From: Lachnospiraceae bacterium UBA4380
GTDB taxonomy: Bacteria; Bacillota; Clostridia; Lachnospirales; Lachnospiraceae
Direction of reading: 5' to 3'
Assembly (NCBI GenBank): GCA_002390025.1
Contig: DGRU01000157.1
Span: 1 to 16,992 of the forward strand
Length of the DNA stretch: 16,992 nt
Shown: positions 1 through 6,927 of the stretch, piece after piece
How positions within the stretch are numbered: position 1 is the first letter of the stretch
How the letters are laid out: the number at the start of each line of letters is the position of its first letter
Notes under the pieces: model-generated
Told to the model about the DNA's origin: nothing
What the model saw: the letters and a program-made list of their open reading frames with translations, nothing else
The model's database searches: none
Program-made: the position numbers and the translations under genes

Positions 1-100
1 CGTCATCGATCTGACGGATGCCGTTCTTCTTGGACAGTTCAAAGACTTTGAGCTCCATCTCATGGCTTCCGACGTCAATTGCACCGAATAAGTTTGCCAT
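1..100 (-). CDS. Ppx/GppA-family phosphatase, N-terminal fragment (runs off the window)
   Basis: Only the first 33 codons are inside the window. They begin MANLFGAIDVGSHEMELKVF, which matches the N-terminal phosphate-binding strand-turn of the actin-fold Ppx/GppA family (AIDxGSxxxxLxVFE). Family members hydrolyse inorganic polyphosphate or pppGpp in the cytoplasm. The ATG at 98-100 is preceded by AAGGGGG about 6 bases upstream, which supports this start. The gene follows prfA in the same direction after about 190 bp, so it may be read through from the prfA operon or have its own promoter; I found no convincing one. Other ASKHA-fold proteins cannot be excluded from so short a piece. Confidence 0.75.
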   Translation of the reverse strand, partial: MANLFGAIDVGSHEMELKVFELSKKNGIRQIDD

Positions 101-200
101 CTTGTCCCCCTTATGTAAGTAATTATGAAAAGATACCAGGTATCCTTTCAGCTTCAGCAGACTGCATCAGCCGTTTTTTAAAGCCTGGCCTTGAAAGGCC

Positions 201-217
201 GGCGCGCCCTGCGCGCC
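201..217. other. GC-only hairpin in the prfA-downstream spacer
   Basis: GGCGCGC (201-207) and GCGCGCC (211-217) are perfect inverted arms of 7 bp around a 3-base loop. It adjoins GGCC/GGCC arms at 187-200. No T-run follows on either strand, so it is a strong structure of unknown role rather than a standard intrinsic terminator. Confidence 0.45.
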
Positions 218-265
218 GCGCCCCCGAGGAGAAAGCCCGGAGGGTTTCTTCAAGGGAATCAGGAA

Positions 266-282
266 GGATGCAGAATGCATCC
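266..282 (-). terminator. Candidate hairpin after prfA stop
   Basis: GGATGCA and TGCATCC form a perfect 7 bp stem with a 3-base loop, starting 8 bases after the prfA stop codon. On the minus strand it is followed by TTCCTGATTCCC, which is not a real T-run, so termination would be weak. It may instead protect the 3' end of the mRNA. Confidence 0.35.
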
Positions 283-290
283 TTTCAGCT

Positions 291-1373
291 TCAAAAAGCG
301 GCATCGGCCGTTTTTTGAAGCTTGGCTGCCTGATCTGCCGCGATGAGGGGATCGATGATGTCATCCATATCCCCGTTCAAAAAAGAATCCAGCTTATAGA
401 GCGTGCATTTGATCCGGTGGTCCGTCACACGTCCCTGCGGGAAGTTATAGGTGCGGATCTTCTCGGATCGGTCTCCTGTGCCGATCTGACTGCGGCGCAG
501 ATCCGCCTCTTCGTCGTGGCGGCGCTGCATCTCCATGTCATAGAGCTTTGCGCGCAGGAGTGCCCAGGCCTTGGCCTTGTTCTGCAGCTGGGATTTCTCG
601 GTCTGGCTGTATATGACGATGCCGGTCGGATAGTGGGTCAGGCGCACTGCGGAGTCCGTCGTGTTGACGCACTGTCCGCCGTTGCCGGAGGCACGCATGA
701 CGTCTATGCGAACATCCTTGTCCGGGATATCGATCTGAATATCTTCATCGACTTCCGGGATCACTGCGACGGTGCAGGTCGATGTATGGATCCTGCCGCC
801 GGACTCCGTCACGGGTACCCGCTGTACGCGGTGGACGCCGCTCTCATATTTGAGCCTTGAATAGGCTCCTTTTCCGGAGATGATAAAGCTGATCGATTTC
901 ATGCCGCCGATCCCGATCTCTTCAAAGCTGACCGTCTCCACGCGCCAGCCCCGTCCCTCGGCATAATGCACATACATTCTGTAGACTTCACCGGCAAAAA
1001 GAGCGGCCTCGTCGCCGCCCGCGCCGGCGCGGATCTCGACAATTACATTTTTATCGTCATTGGGATCTTTGGGAAGAAGCAGGATCCTGAGTTTTTCCTC
1101 CAGCTCGGAGACCTCGCTGCGGGCCGCCGCCAGTTCCTCCTTGGCCAGGGCGCGCATCTCCTCATCGCTCTCCTCTTCCAGCATCAGCTGGGCATCTTCG
1201 GCATCCGCACCCGCTTTTTTGTAGGCCTGGTAGGTCTCCACCAGGGGAGCCAGATCACTCTGTTCTTTCATGAGATTGCGGAAGCGTCTGGGATCGGATG
1301 CCACATCCGGGCTCATCAGTTCCCGGGACAGATCCTCATATCGGAGGACAACACCCTCCATTTTTTCAAACAT
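291..1373 (-). CDS. prfA: Peptide chain release factor 1 (RF1)
   Basis: Class I release factor that reads UAA and UAG in the ribosomal A site and triggers peptidyl-tRNA hydrolysis. The 360-residue product has the full RF1 length. It shows the codon-recognition tripeptide PVT at residues 187-189 (the PxT motif of RF1, not the SPF of RF2). The catalytic GGQ at 232-234 sits inside [18 protein letters not shown]; the residue after GGQ is Cys rather than the more usual His, a variant I associate with Clostridia. The start ATG at 1371-1373 has GAGGA about 11 bases upstream, and that motif overlaps the prmC stop (TGA, 1387-1389), suggesting coupled translation. The Gln of GGQ is the expected substrate of PrmC, encoded just upstream. 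Confidence 0.97.
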   Translation of the reverse strand: MFEKMEGVVLRYEDLSRELMSPDVASDPRRFRNLMKEQSDLAPLVETYQAYKKAGADAEDAQLMLEEESDEEMRALAKEELAAARSEVSELEEKLRILLLPKDPNDDKNVIVEIRAGAGGDEAALFAGEVYRMYVHYAEGRGWRVETVSFEEIGIGGMKSISFIISGKGAYSRLKYESGVHRVQRVPVTESGGRIHTSTCTVAVIPEVDEDIQIDIPDKDVRIDVMRASGNGGQCVNTTDSAVRLTHYPTGIVIYSQTEKSQLQNKAKAWALLRAKLYDMEMQRRHDEEADLRRSQIGTGDRSEKIRTYNFPQGRVTDHRIKCTLYKLDSFLNGDMDDIIDPLIAADQAAKLQKTADAAF

Positions 1374-1386
1374 ATAGTATTATTCC

Positions 1387-2364
1387 TCAAGTAGGTGAAT
1401 CCTGTTTTACACTTCTGACCGCGGTCACGATCCTGTCATTGCCGCCGTAGTCCCTGATGACTTCCACACCGTAGTAGCCGTTCTCCTGCAGCAGGGCTGC
1501 GACATCCTCAGCCTGATCGAATCCGATCTCCAGCATGATCCTGCCTCCGATCACCAGATGGGCAGGGGCCTGCCTTATGATCCTGCGGTAAAAATCAAGC
1601 CCGTCCGCTCCGCCGTCCAGAGCAAGCCTGGGCTCTGCACAGCACACTTCCGGTGCCAGCGTGTCGATCACATCTGACCGGATGTATGGCGGGTTTGCTA
1701 TAATCATATCATATTTTTCAGGCCGTATAAAAATATTCTCAAAGGGACTTCTGTCTGTTTCGGAAACCGGCGGCAGGGCATCAAACAGATCGCCCTGCAT
1801 CCACATGACCCGTCCGGAGAGTCCCAGAGCATCCGCATTCCTGCGCGCGATCTCCAGGGCGGGGGCGGAAATATCCGTGCCGACGCCGACGCAGTCATTG
1901 GAGTAATGCAGGAGGCTGAGCAGAATGCATCCGCTTCCGGTGCACAGATCCAGGATTCTGGAGCCGTCCTCCAGATGGCGCAGGGCCTCTTCGACCATAT
2001 TTTCCGTATCCTGCTCCGGGATCAGAACATCCCGTGATACGACAAAGGGCAGTCCCATAAAGGACTGCTCTCCCACTATGTATGCCAGCGGTTCCCTGGC
2101 TGCTCTTCTGCGGATCCCGTCCAGATAGGCCTGCCTGGCTGCCGCATCGACGGCCGTTTCCGGGTCCGCCAGCAGCTTGTAGGCGGGAATCCCGCAGTAA
2201 TGCTCCAGCAAAAGACGCGCATCAAGACTGCCCTCCTCCAGTTCCTGCAGGAGGGCAGCTCCCTCTTCATAGACTTGTCTGCAGGCAAAAACCTCTGCCT
2301 GCCGACCGGACACCGCTGCAGCTGCGCCGTGTCCTGTTTCAGCTGTGCTTTCTATCCTGTCCAT
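1387..2364 (-). CDS. prmC: Release factor glutamine N5-methyltransferase PrmC (HemK)
   Basis: SAM-dependent enzyme that methylates the Gln of the GGQ motif in release factors. The 325-residue product has an N-terminal helical domain (about 27-100), a SAM-binding loop ILDLCTGSGCI at 137-147, and the signature NPPY at 224-227, which binds the glutamine amide. The stretch VLIPEQDTE near 113-121 corresponds to the usual IPRPDTE with EQ replacing RP. The product is longer at the N terminus than E. coli PrmC by about 25 residues. The start is chosen because its ATG overlaps the upstream DUF1385 stop (TAATG at 2362-2366), a typical coupling arrangement. The gene sits 13 bp before prfA, its substrate gene. 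Confidence 0.96.
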   Translation of the reverse strand: MDRIESTAETGHGAAAAVSGRQAEVFACRQVYEEGAALLQELEEGSLDARLLLEHYCGIPAYKLLADPETAVDAAARQAYLDGIRRRAAREPLAYIVGEQSFMGLPFVVSRDVLIPEQDTENMVEEALRHLEDGSRILDLCTGSGCILLSLLHYSNDCVGVGTDISAPALEIARRNADALGLSGRVMWMQGDLFDALPPVSETDRSPFENIFIRPEKYDMIIANPPYIRSDVIDTLAPEVCCAEPRLALDGGADGLDFYRRIIRQAPAHLVIGGRIMLEIGFDQAEDVAALLQENGYYGVEVIRDYGGNDRIVTAVRSVKQDSPT

Positions 2365-3443
2365 TAGCTGTCTCCCGTTTCAGCAGCTGTGTCAAAGGTC
2401 ATTCCGAAATCCGACGTCAGATAGGCGCGCCAGTCAAAAACCGCCTCTACGGACGCAATGGCCGCCTCGATCATCTCCGGGTCCGGCTCCCTGGTCGTCA
2501 GTCCCTGCAGCCAGAGGCCGGGCTTGGACAGGAGGGCGATCACGGGGTTGTCGGAGCTTCCCGCAAAGCGGATCAGTTCATAGGAGATGCCGGAGATCAC
2601 CGGCAGGAGCAGGATGCGGATCCCCACCCGCGCCAGAGGATTTCTGACTCTGATAAAGAAAAACAGAACGATGCTGACAAGCATGACAAACAGAATGAAG
2701 CTGCTGCCGCATCGCTTGTGAAGTCTCGTCGCCTTTGAGGCATTTTCCACTGTCAGTTCATGCCCGCTCTCCAGGCAGTTGATGCATTTGTGCTCTGCAC
2801 CGTGATACTGAAACAGTCTGCGGATATCCTTCATCTGCGAGATCAGAAGAATATAGATGACGAAAATGGCAATGCGGATCACGCCCTCAAACAGGGAGAG
2901 CAGGGCGGGATTGCCGAGAAAGCGGACCACATGAGAGGCCAGAAAGACCGGAAGCGCCATGAACAGACCCAGCGCGATGACCAGGCTGACGATCATGACC
3001 AGTGTCATCATGATCCGCTCGCCCAGAGATTCCTTGTCCTCCCGGTCTTCTTCGGGCCTGACCTGACTCTTTTTCTCTTCTTTAGGCCCGGCCGCAGCCG
3101 TACTCTTTGCTTCAGCCGCCTTTTGGCCTTGCTCTGCGTCCAGACCTTCCTCTTTTTCCTCCGGCTCCGCATCCGGATCGTCTTCCGCGTAGATGGTGGC
3201 GGAATAATCGGTGCAGCGGAGTCCCAGGATCATGGAATCGATGAAAACAAAAATTCCCCGCACAAAAGGAATCTTTTTGAGAGGAGACCCCGCCAGGATC
3301 CCCTTATAGGTCTCTTCCTTTACTATGATGCTGCCGTCGCTCTTTCGCACCGCGATGGCGTATTTGTCCTTGTTGCGCATCATGACGCCTTCAAGGACCG
3401 CCTGTCCGCCGATCCCGGAGTTGTGCTGTCTGCATTCTTTCAT
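2364..3443 (-). CDS. DUF1385 family membrane protein (YqhQ-like)
   Basis: The 359-residue protein opens with the family signature GGQAVLEGVMMR (12-23) and carries YHGAEHKCINC (213-223) with RLHKRCGSSF further on, as in B. subtilis YqhQ-type proteins. About four hydrophobic segments are visible (roughly 145-173, 182-203, 248-266 and 273-295), so it is an integral membrane protein. The EHK/CxxC/RCG residues resemble a metal site, but the biochemical role is not known to me. A charged, low-complexity insert (about 87-140, rich in E, K, A and D) precedes the first strong membrane segment. No Shine-Dalgarno motif precedes the ATG at 3441-3443; an in-frame TAG lies two codons upstream, so the start cannot move far. 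It is first in the DUF1385-prmC-prfA unit. Confidence 0.93.
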   Translation of the reverse strand: MKECRQHNSGIGGQAVLEGVMMRNKDKYAIAVRKSDGSIIVKEETYKGILAGSPLKKIPFVRGIFVFIDSMILGLRCTDYSATIYAEDDPDAEPEEKEEGLDAEQGQKAAEAKSTAAAGPKEEKKSQVRPEEDREDKESLGERIMMTLVMIVSLVIALGLFMALPVFLASHVVRFLGNPALLSLFEGVIRIAIFVIYILLISQMKDIRRLFQYHGAEHKCINCLESGHELTVENASKATRLHKRCGSSFILFVMLVSIVLFFFIRVRNPLARVGIRILLLPVISGISYELIRFAGSSDNPVIALLSKPGLWLQGLTTREPDPEMIEAAIASVEAVFDWRAYLTSDFGMTFDTAAETGDS

Positions 3444-3473
3444 AATCTATAACCAATCAATCTATAACCAATC
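3444..3473. repeat. Perfect 15 bp tandem duplication abutting the DUF1385 start codon
   Basis: AATCTATAACCAATC occurs twice without any mismatch, at 3444-3458 and 3459-3473. The first base follows the start codon of the DUF1385 gene directly, so the duplicated sequence fills the place where a ribosome binding site should be. Confidence 0.9.
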
Positions 3474-3516
3474 ATCTGAAATACTGACCGGTCATCCCGG
3501 ATGTCGCCGGTCATTC
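3474..3516. repeat. Degenerate 20 bp repeat with CCGGTCAT cores, shared with 15445-15542
   Basis: Read on the minus strand, two units carry ATGACCGGC (3515-3507) and GATGACCGGTCA (3496-3485), with their CCGG cores 19 bp apart. TGACCGGTCA (3485-3494) is itself a perfect palindrome. The same two elements, in the same order with the same 19 bp distance, recur in the spacer at 15484-15522. Confidence 0.7.
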
Positions 3517-3622
3517 TGAATCTTTGTATGTAAAGAGTCTTTTTTACAACAGAATCTTTTTATAACAGAATCTTTTCTGCAACAAAATCTTTTCTGCAAA
3601 AGAATCTTTTCTACAACAACAA
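3517..3622. repeat. Degenerate 16-18 bp tandem array in the rpmE-DUF1385 spacer
   Basis: On the minus strand about six units follow the consensus TTGCAGAAAAGATTCTG with substitutions and small length changes. The central units around 3560-3612 are nearly identical. Any open frame across this tract encodes only repetitive Lys/Phe/Cys-rich sequence, so it is treated as non-coding. Confidence 0.75.
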
Positions 3623-3661
3623 CGGCAAGACACAGGGGAGTGAACCTCTGCTGCCTTGCCG
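3623..3661 (-). terminator. Candidate terminator of rpmE
   Basis: CGGCAAG (3623-3629) and CTTGCCG (3655-3661) are perfect 7 bp arms, with inner AGGGG/CCTCT pairing possible. The structure starts 20 bases after the rpmE stop and is followed on the minus strand by TTGTTGTTGT, a T-rich but interrupted tail. It is a plausible, perhaps leaky, intrinsic terminator. Confidence 0.55.
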
Positions 3662-3681
3662 TCTGCATTTCGGTATCAATA

Positions 3682-3888
3682 TTAGTTGGTGCCCAGGCCA
3701 TATTTCCTGTTGAACTTATCGATACGTCCCTTGGCAGCCGCTGTCTTCTGCGTGCCGGTGTAGAAAGAATGGCACTTGGAGCAAACTTCGACGTGGATTT
3801 CCGGAGAAGTGGAACCGGTCACGAATGTGTTGCCGCAGTTGCAGGTAACAGTTGCCTGATAATACTTGGGATGGATTCCCTCTCTCAT
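3682..3888 (-). CDS. rpmE: 50S ribosomal protein L31, zinc-binding type
   Basis: A 68-residue product beginning [20 protein letters not shown], the standard bL31 opening. Four cysteines (C16, C18, C36, C39) form the CxC...CxxC zinc site of the zinc-containing L31 form. L31 sits at the intersubunit bridge of the ribosome. The start is the ATG at 3886-3888 because AAGGAGG lies 5 bases upstream. The longer open frame, extending to 4044, would add residues not found in L31 and contains no ribosome binding site. Its own promoter and a leader of about 105 nt lie upstream, and a hairpin follows the stop, so it is probably transcribed alone or with leaky read-through into DUF1385-prmC-prfA. Confidence 0.97.
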   Translation of the reverse strand: MREGIHPKYYQATVTCNCGNTFVTGSTSPEIHVEVCSKCHSFYTGTQKTAAAKGRIDKFNRKYGLGTN

Positions 3889-3994
3889 TTTTTCCTCCTT
3901 ACCTGGACGCCTGATGCCGGTCAGATCCGGATACTGGTTTAAGCGCCCCGTATGATTCAAAAGTGTTCTGTAAGCTTCGCTGTTCCAAACAGCA
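3889..3994 (-). promoter_or_regulatory. rpmE 5' leader, possible autoregulatory RNA
   Basis: From the predicted transcription start near 3994 to the rpmE start codon there are about 105 nt. The leader begins almost at once with a perfect hairpin, GCTGTT/AACAGC with a 3-base loop (3979-3993), and ends in AAGGAGG. Structured L31 leaders that bind the protein are known in Firmicutes; I cannot match this one to that family by eye, so the regulatory role is inference. Confidence 0.35.
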
Positions 3995-4000
3995 TTAACG

Positions 4001-4029
4001 ATTATAGCACGGGCCTGCGGGCAGTGCAA
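4001..4029 (-). promoter_or_regulatory. rpmE promoter, sigma-A type
   Basis: On the minus strand a perfect TATAAT (4006-4001) is preceded by exactly 17 bp and then TTGCAC (4029-4024), which keeps TTG of the -35 consensus. Placement upstream of rpmE with a normal leader length supports it. Confidence 0.6.
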
Positions 4030-4048
4030 GATGTTTTTCAGCAACCTC

Positions 4049-4071
4049 TTGACACAAATCTATGATATAAT
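4049..4071 (+). promoter_or_regulatory. Extended -10 promoter for the FRG/CotH pair
   Basis: TGATATAAT at 4063-4071 is an exact extended -10 (TGnTATAAT). A perfect TTGACA lies at 4049-4054 but only 11 bp away, too close to act as its -35 in a standard promoter. The -10 alone is probably used, with a start near 4078 and a leader of about 118 nt. It diverges from the rpmE promoter about 35 bp away. Confidence 0.5.
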
Positions 4072-4195
4072 TATTTAGTTCACAGCATACTGCTGTCCGC
4101 ACCCCCGGCCGGATGGGGACATGTGCAGCCGGCAGCCGCATGCGCCGGTTCCGATTTCAAAGTCCGGCGGCGATCAGGGGAATAAGGAGAATGCC

Positions 4196-4999
4196 ATGAT
4201 CCACGACATCGAGATCAATACCATGGAAGATCTGTTTCAGCTGATTTCCGAGCAGGAATACAGAGAGGACCTGGGGCGTTTCCGCAACCTCTTTATCTAC
4301 AGAGGCGAGCCGGACGCATCCTTCGTGCTCTCTACAAGTCTGCGCCGCAACTGCAAGGAGAAAAGCCATGTGCTGGAGCCTCCCATGCTGCTCAATTTCA
4401 CCAAGTACGCTGTTCTGGAGGAACCCTCCATCGAGGCTTCCATCTGGAACCAGATGATTCTGGGCCAGCATCACGGACTGCCGACCAGACTGCTGGACTG
4501 GACTTTTTCCCCCATGGTCGCCCTGCACTTTGCCATGACAGAAAGCGATCTGGAGGAGATGGACAGACGGGACTCTGTCGTCTGGCGCATCGACATCCAC
4601 GAACTGCACGATATGCTGCCGGAGAAATACCGCGCGATCATCAAAAAATACAACACCACCGTTTTCTCGGTGGACATGCTCAGAGAGGTGTGCAGCAGCG
4701 TACATCAGTATGATGAGGATATGAAGGACCGGTCCATGGTCATCATTGAGCCGCCTTCCCTCGATCCCCGCATCATGAACCAGTATTCCTTCTTTTCCGT
4801 AATACCTGATCAGATGCTGGATATCGAATCCTTTTTGAACGATCACACTGACCTGACCGCCCGCTACATCATCCGAAAAGAACTCCGCTGGCGGATCCGG
4901 GACATGCTGGATCATCTCAATATCACTGAGCGGATCGTCTATCCCGGTCTTGACGGCCTATCCAAATGGCTGGGCCGCCACTACTTTGTCAGGGATTAA
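4196..4999 (+). CDS. FRG domain-containing protein
   Basis: The 267-residue product consists of little more than one FRG domain. Visible family marks are FIYRGE (33-38, the name-giving aromatic-RG motif), GQHHGLPTRLLDWTFSP (90-106), RIMNQYSFFSV (192-202) and PGLDGLSKWLGRH (250-262). FRG domains are common in mobile and conflict-related loci, and their biochemical activity is not established to my knowledge. No signal peptide or membrane segment is seen, so it should be cytosolic. The ATG at 4196 is preferred over the in-frame ATG at 4121 because AAGGAG lies 6 bases upstream and homology starts after it. It is followed after 56 bp by the CotH-family gene on the same strand. Confidence 0.9.
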   Translation: MIHDIEINTMEDLFQLISEQEYREDLGRFRNLFIYRGEPDASFVLSTSLRRNCKEKSHVLEPPMLLNFTKYAVLEEPSIEASIWNQMILGQHHGLPTRLLDWTFSPMVALHFAMTESDLEEMDRRDSVVWRIDIHELHDMLPEKYRAIIKKYNTTVFSVDMLREVCSSVHQYDEDMKDRSMVIIEPPSLDPRIMNQYSFFSVIPDQMLDIESFLNDHTDLTARYIIRKELRWRIRDMLDHLNITERIVYPGLDGLSKWLGRHYFVRD

Positions 5000-5055
5000 A
5001 AGCTCAGAAACCGGGTGAGTTTCCCCTTTCAGCTGTTTACTAAAAAAGGAATCAA

Positions 5056-6927
5056 ATGAACTCTCTATTGAAAATCATCGGAATCCAGCGGCGCAGGCTT
5101 GTGCCTGCGCTGTTTCTTGCCATCCTTGTCCTGGCGGCTTTTCTGCTGCCCCGGGAACTGGCCTTTCATGCGCCGCGGCAGGAATATGAAAATAACGAGA
5201 TCCGCAACAACCGGATCATTTTTTCCAAACCGTCGGGCTTTTATAAAGATGCCTTTACCCTGAAGATCAAGGCGCCCACCAAAGAGATCTATTATACACT
5301 GGACGGGACCGAACCGGTCCGCGGGCAGGACAATACCCTTCGCTACAAGGGAGGGATCGAGATCTCCGACGCGACCGCACAGGAAAATGTGCACTCCATG
5401 CGCACGGATGTGACCCCCTCTTTTGACGAGGAGCTCCTTGCAGAGCAGGCGCCAGGTTACGAGTCCAAAAACTACAAGGTTCCGGACTATCCCGTCGACA
5501 AATGCACCATCCTGCGCGCCGTCTTTTATACTGAGGACGACGAGCGCAGCGGGATCGAGACCGCCTCCTATTTCGTCGGCTATGACGGCCGCCAGGGTTA
5601 CGGAAAGGTCAAAGTCGTCTCCATCGTCACCGACCCCGCCAATCTCTTTGACCACGACAAGGGCATCTACGTCATGGGCAAAGCCTTCGATGATTTTGCC
5701 GCTGCGGATTCCTTCAACGACAGCAGCCTCTGGTACCGCCATATCTGGTGGTGGTGGGATGCCAATTACAACAGGCGGGGAGCCGACTGGGAGCGCCAGG
5801 CAAATGTACAGTTTTTCGATGAAGAGGGGAGCCTGCTCCTGCAGCAGGAGGCCGGGATCCGCATCCAGGGCGGCGGAAGCAGGGGATTTTACCCCAAGAG
5901 CCTCAATCTCTACGCCCGCAGGGACTACGACGGCAACACTTCCTTCCACTATGACTTTTTCGGCACGGGCTTTAACCCCAAGCGCGTCACGCTGACGACC
6001 GGCGGCGACGACTTCTACACCAAACAGAAGGACCGCCTTGTCTCAGAGCTGGCGGCAGACCAGGGCTTTGCGGCCATGCACTACGTGCCCTGTCTGGTCT
6101 TTCTGGACGGCGAGTTCTGGGGCCTCTACCACCTCACGGAAAAATACGACGAGAAATTTTTCAGTTATTATTACAATGTCCCCGAGGAAGATGTCCTGGA
6201 GATCAAGAGCAAGGGAGTCGAGGTGGGCTTTGAGAGCGACAGCAAACTCCTGGACAAGATGACGCGGTTCATCACGGAAAACGATATGTCCGATCCGGAC
6301 AATTACAAACAGGCCTGTGAGCTCATCGACATGGACAGTTTCATCAACTACTACGCTGTCCTCATCTACTGTGCCCGCTGCGGCGACTGGCCCAACGGCA
6401 ACTACGCCGTCTGGCGGACAAGAGAGGCACCGGAGGAGGCCTACGCGGAGTATGCGCAGGACGGCGCCGATCCGGTCGATCCCAATCCCAAAAACCTGGA
6501 CGTCACCGGAAAGCCCACCGGGGACTCGCCCTATATGGACGGTCGCTGGCGCTGGGTCCTCTTCGATGTGAACTCGGCAGCCATTTCCTCCGAGCTCAAG
6601 GACAATGACACCCTCAACTATGTGCTGAACAAGGATCCCTCGCCTCTCTTTGTGAGCCTGTCCAAAAACCAGGAGTTCCGCCAGGCCTTCAGCGACCGTA
6701 TCCTGGAATACGGCAGGACCATCTTCTCTCCCGAATCCGTAGACTCCATGCTGGACCGCTACCAAGAAGAGATGAGTGACGCCATGGAGATCTATTACCG
6801 GCGGTTTTTCGGAGACGATTCCGGACTCGATTTTGCAGAGATTACGGATACTGAGATCCGCGGCTTTTTTGAAAACAGATACAGCGTAGTCGAGCAGATG
6901 CTAGAGGAGCATTTCGGTGATCTGTGA
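5056..6927 (+). CDS. CotH-kinase family protein with N-terminal anchor and chitobiase-like domain
   Basis: The 623-residue protein has a positively charged N terminus and one hydrophobic segment (about 15-32), so it is probably anchored with its body outside the cell. A chitobiase/hexosaminidase C-terminal-type module follows, marked by YYTLDGTEP (79-87). From about 185 comes a CotH-like kinase domain: GIRIQGGGSRGFYPKSLNLY (267-286), DWPNGNYAVWR (444-454) and RWRWVLFDVN (497-506). CotH of Bacillus phosphorylates spore-coat proteins; related clostridial proteins are often surface or secreted and of unknown substrate. At the metal-binding motif usually written DLD this protein has DVN, so activity is uncertain. 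AAAGGA 5 bases before the ATG supports the start. Its end overlaps the convergent helicase gene by 27 bp. Confidence 0.88.
   Translation: MNSLLKIIGIQRRRLVPALFLAILVLAAFLLPRELAFHAPRQEYENNEIRNNRIIFSKPSGFYKDAFTLKIKAPTKEIYYTLDGTEPVRGQDNTLRYKGGIEISDATAQENVHSMRTDVTPSFDEELLAEQAPGYESKNYKVPDYPVDKCTILRAVFYTEDDERSGIETASYFVGYDGRQGYGKVKVVSIVTDPANLFDHDKGIYVMGKAFDDFAAADSFNDSSLWYRHIWWWWDANYNRRGADWERQANVQFFDEEGSLLLQQEAGIRIQGGGSRGFYPKSLNLYARRDYDGNTSFHYDFFGTGFNPKRVTLTTGGDDFYTKQKDRLVSELAADQGFAAMHYVPCLVFLDGEFWGLYHLTEKYDEKFFSYYYNVPEEDVLEIKSKGVEVGFESDSKLLDKMTRFITENDMSDPDNYKQACELIDMDSFINYYAVLIYCARCGDWPNGNYAVWRTREAPEEAYAEYAQDGADPVDPNPKNLDVTGKPTGDSPYMDGRWRWVLFDVNSAAISSELKDNDTLNYVLNKDPSPLFVSLSKNQEFRQAFSDRILEYGRTIFSPESVDSMLDRYQEEMSDAMEIYYRRFFGDDSGLDFAEITDTEIRGFFENRYSVVEQMLEEHFGDL

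Larger units (their letters stand above)
142..327. repeat. Direct repeat: degenerate copy of the prfA 3' end
   Basis: Bases 142-190 and 279-327 align without gaps over 49 positions with 40 identities by eye (about 82%). The second copy contains the last codons and stop of prfA plus a few bases beyond. The first copy lies in the spacer between prfA and the Ppx/GppA gene. On the minus strand both copies end with AAGCTGAAAGGAT and then run into a small inverted repeat: GGATGCA/TGCATCC after copy B and GATACC/GGTATC after copy A. This looks like a segmental duplication of the gene end together with its trailing hairpin. Confidence 0.75.

Noticed and set aside
3492..3701. 69-codon minus-strand frame rich in Lys, Phe and Cys
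   Set aside because: Overlaps the end of rpmE and is generated by the 16-18 bp repeat array; no ribosome binding site and only repetitive sequence.
3889..4044. N-terminal extension of the L31 frame
   Set aside because: It passes through the predicted rpmE promoter and leader and lacks a ribosome binding site; L31 starts at MREGIHP with AAGGAGG upstream.
4049..4071. Standard -35/-10 promoter TTGACA...TATAAT
   Set aside because: The gap is only 11 bp, so the two boxes cannot serve one sigma factor in the usual way; the extended -10 reading is used instead.
5007..5023. Terminator between the FRG and CotH genes
   Set aside because: Only a 5 bp GAAAC/GTTTC stem with a C-rich tail; too weak to call.
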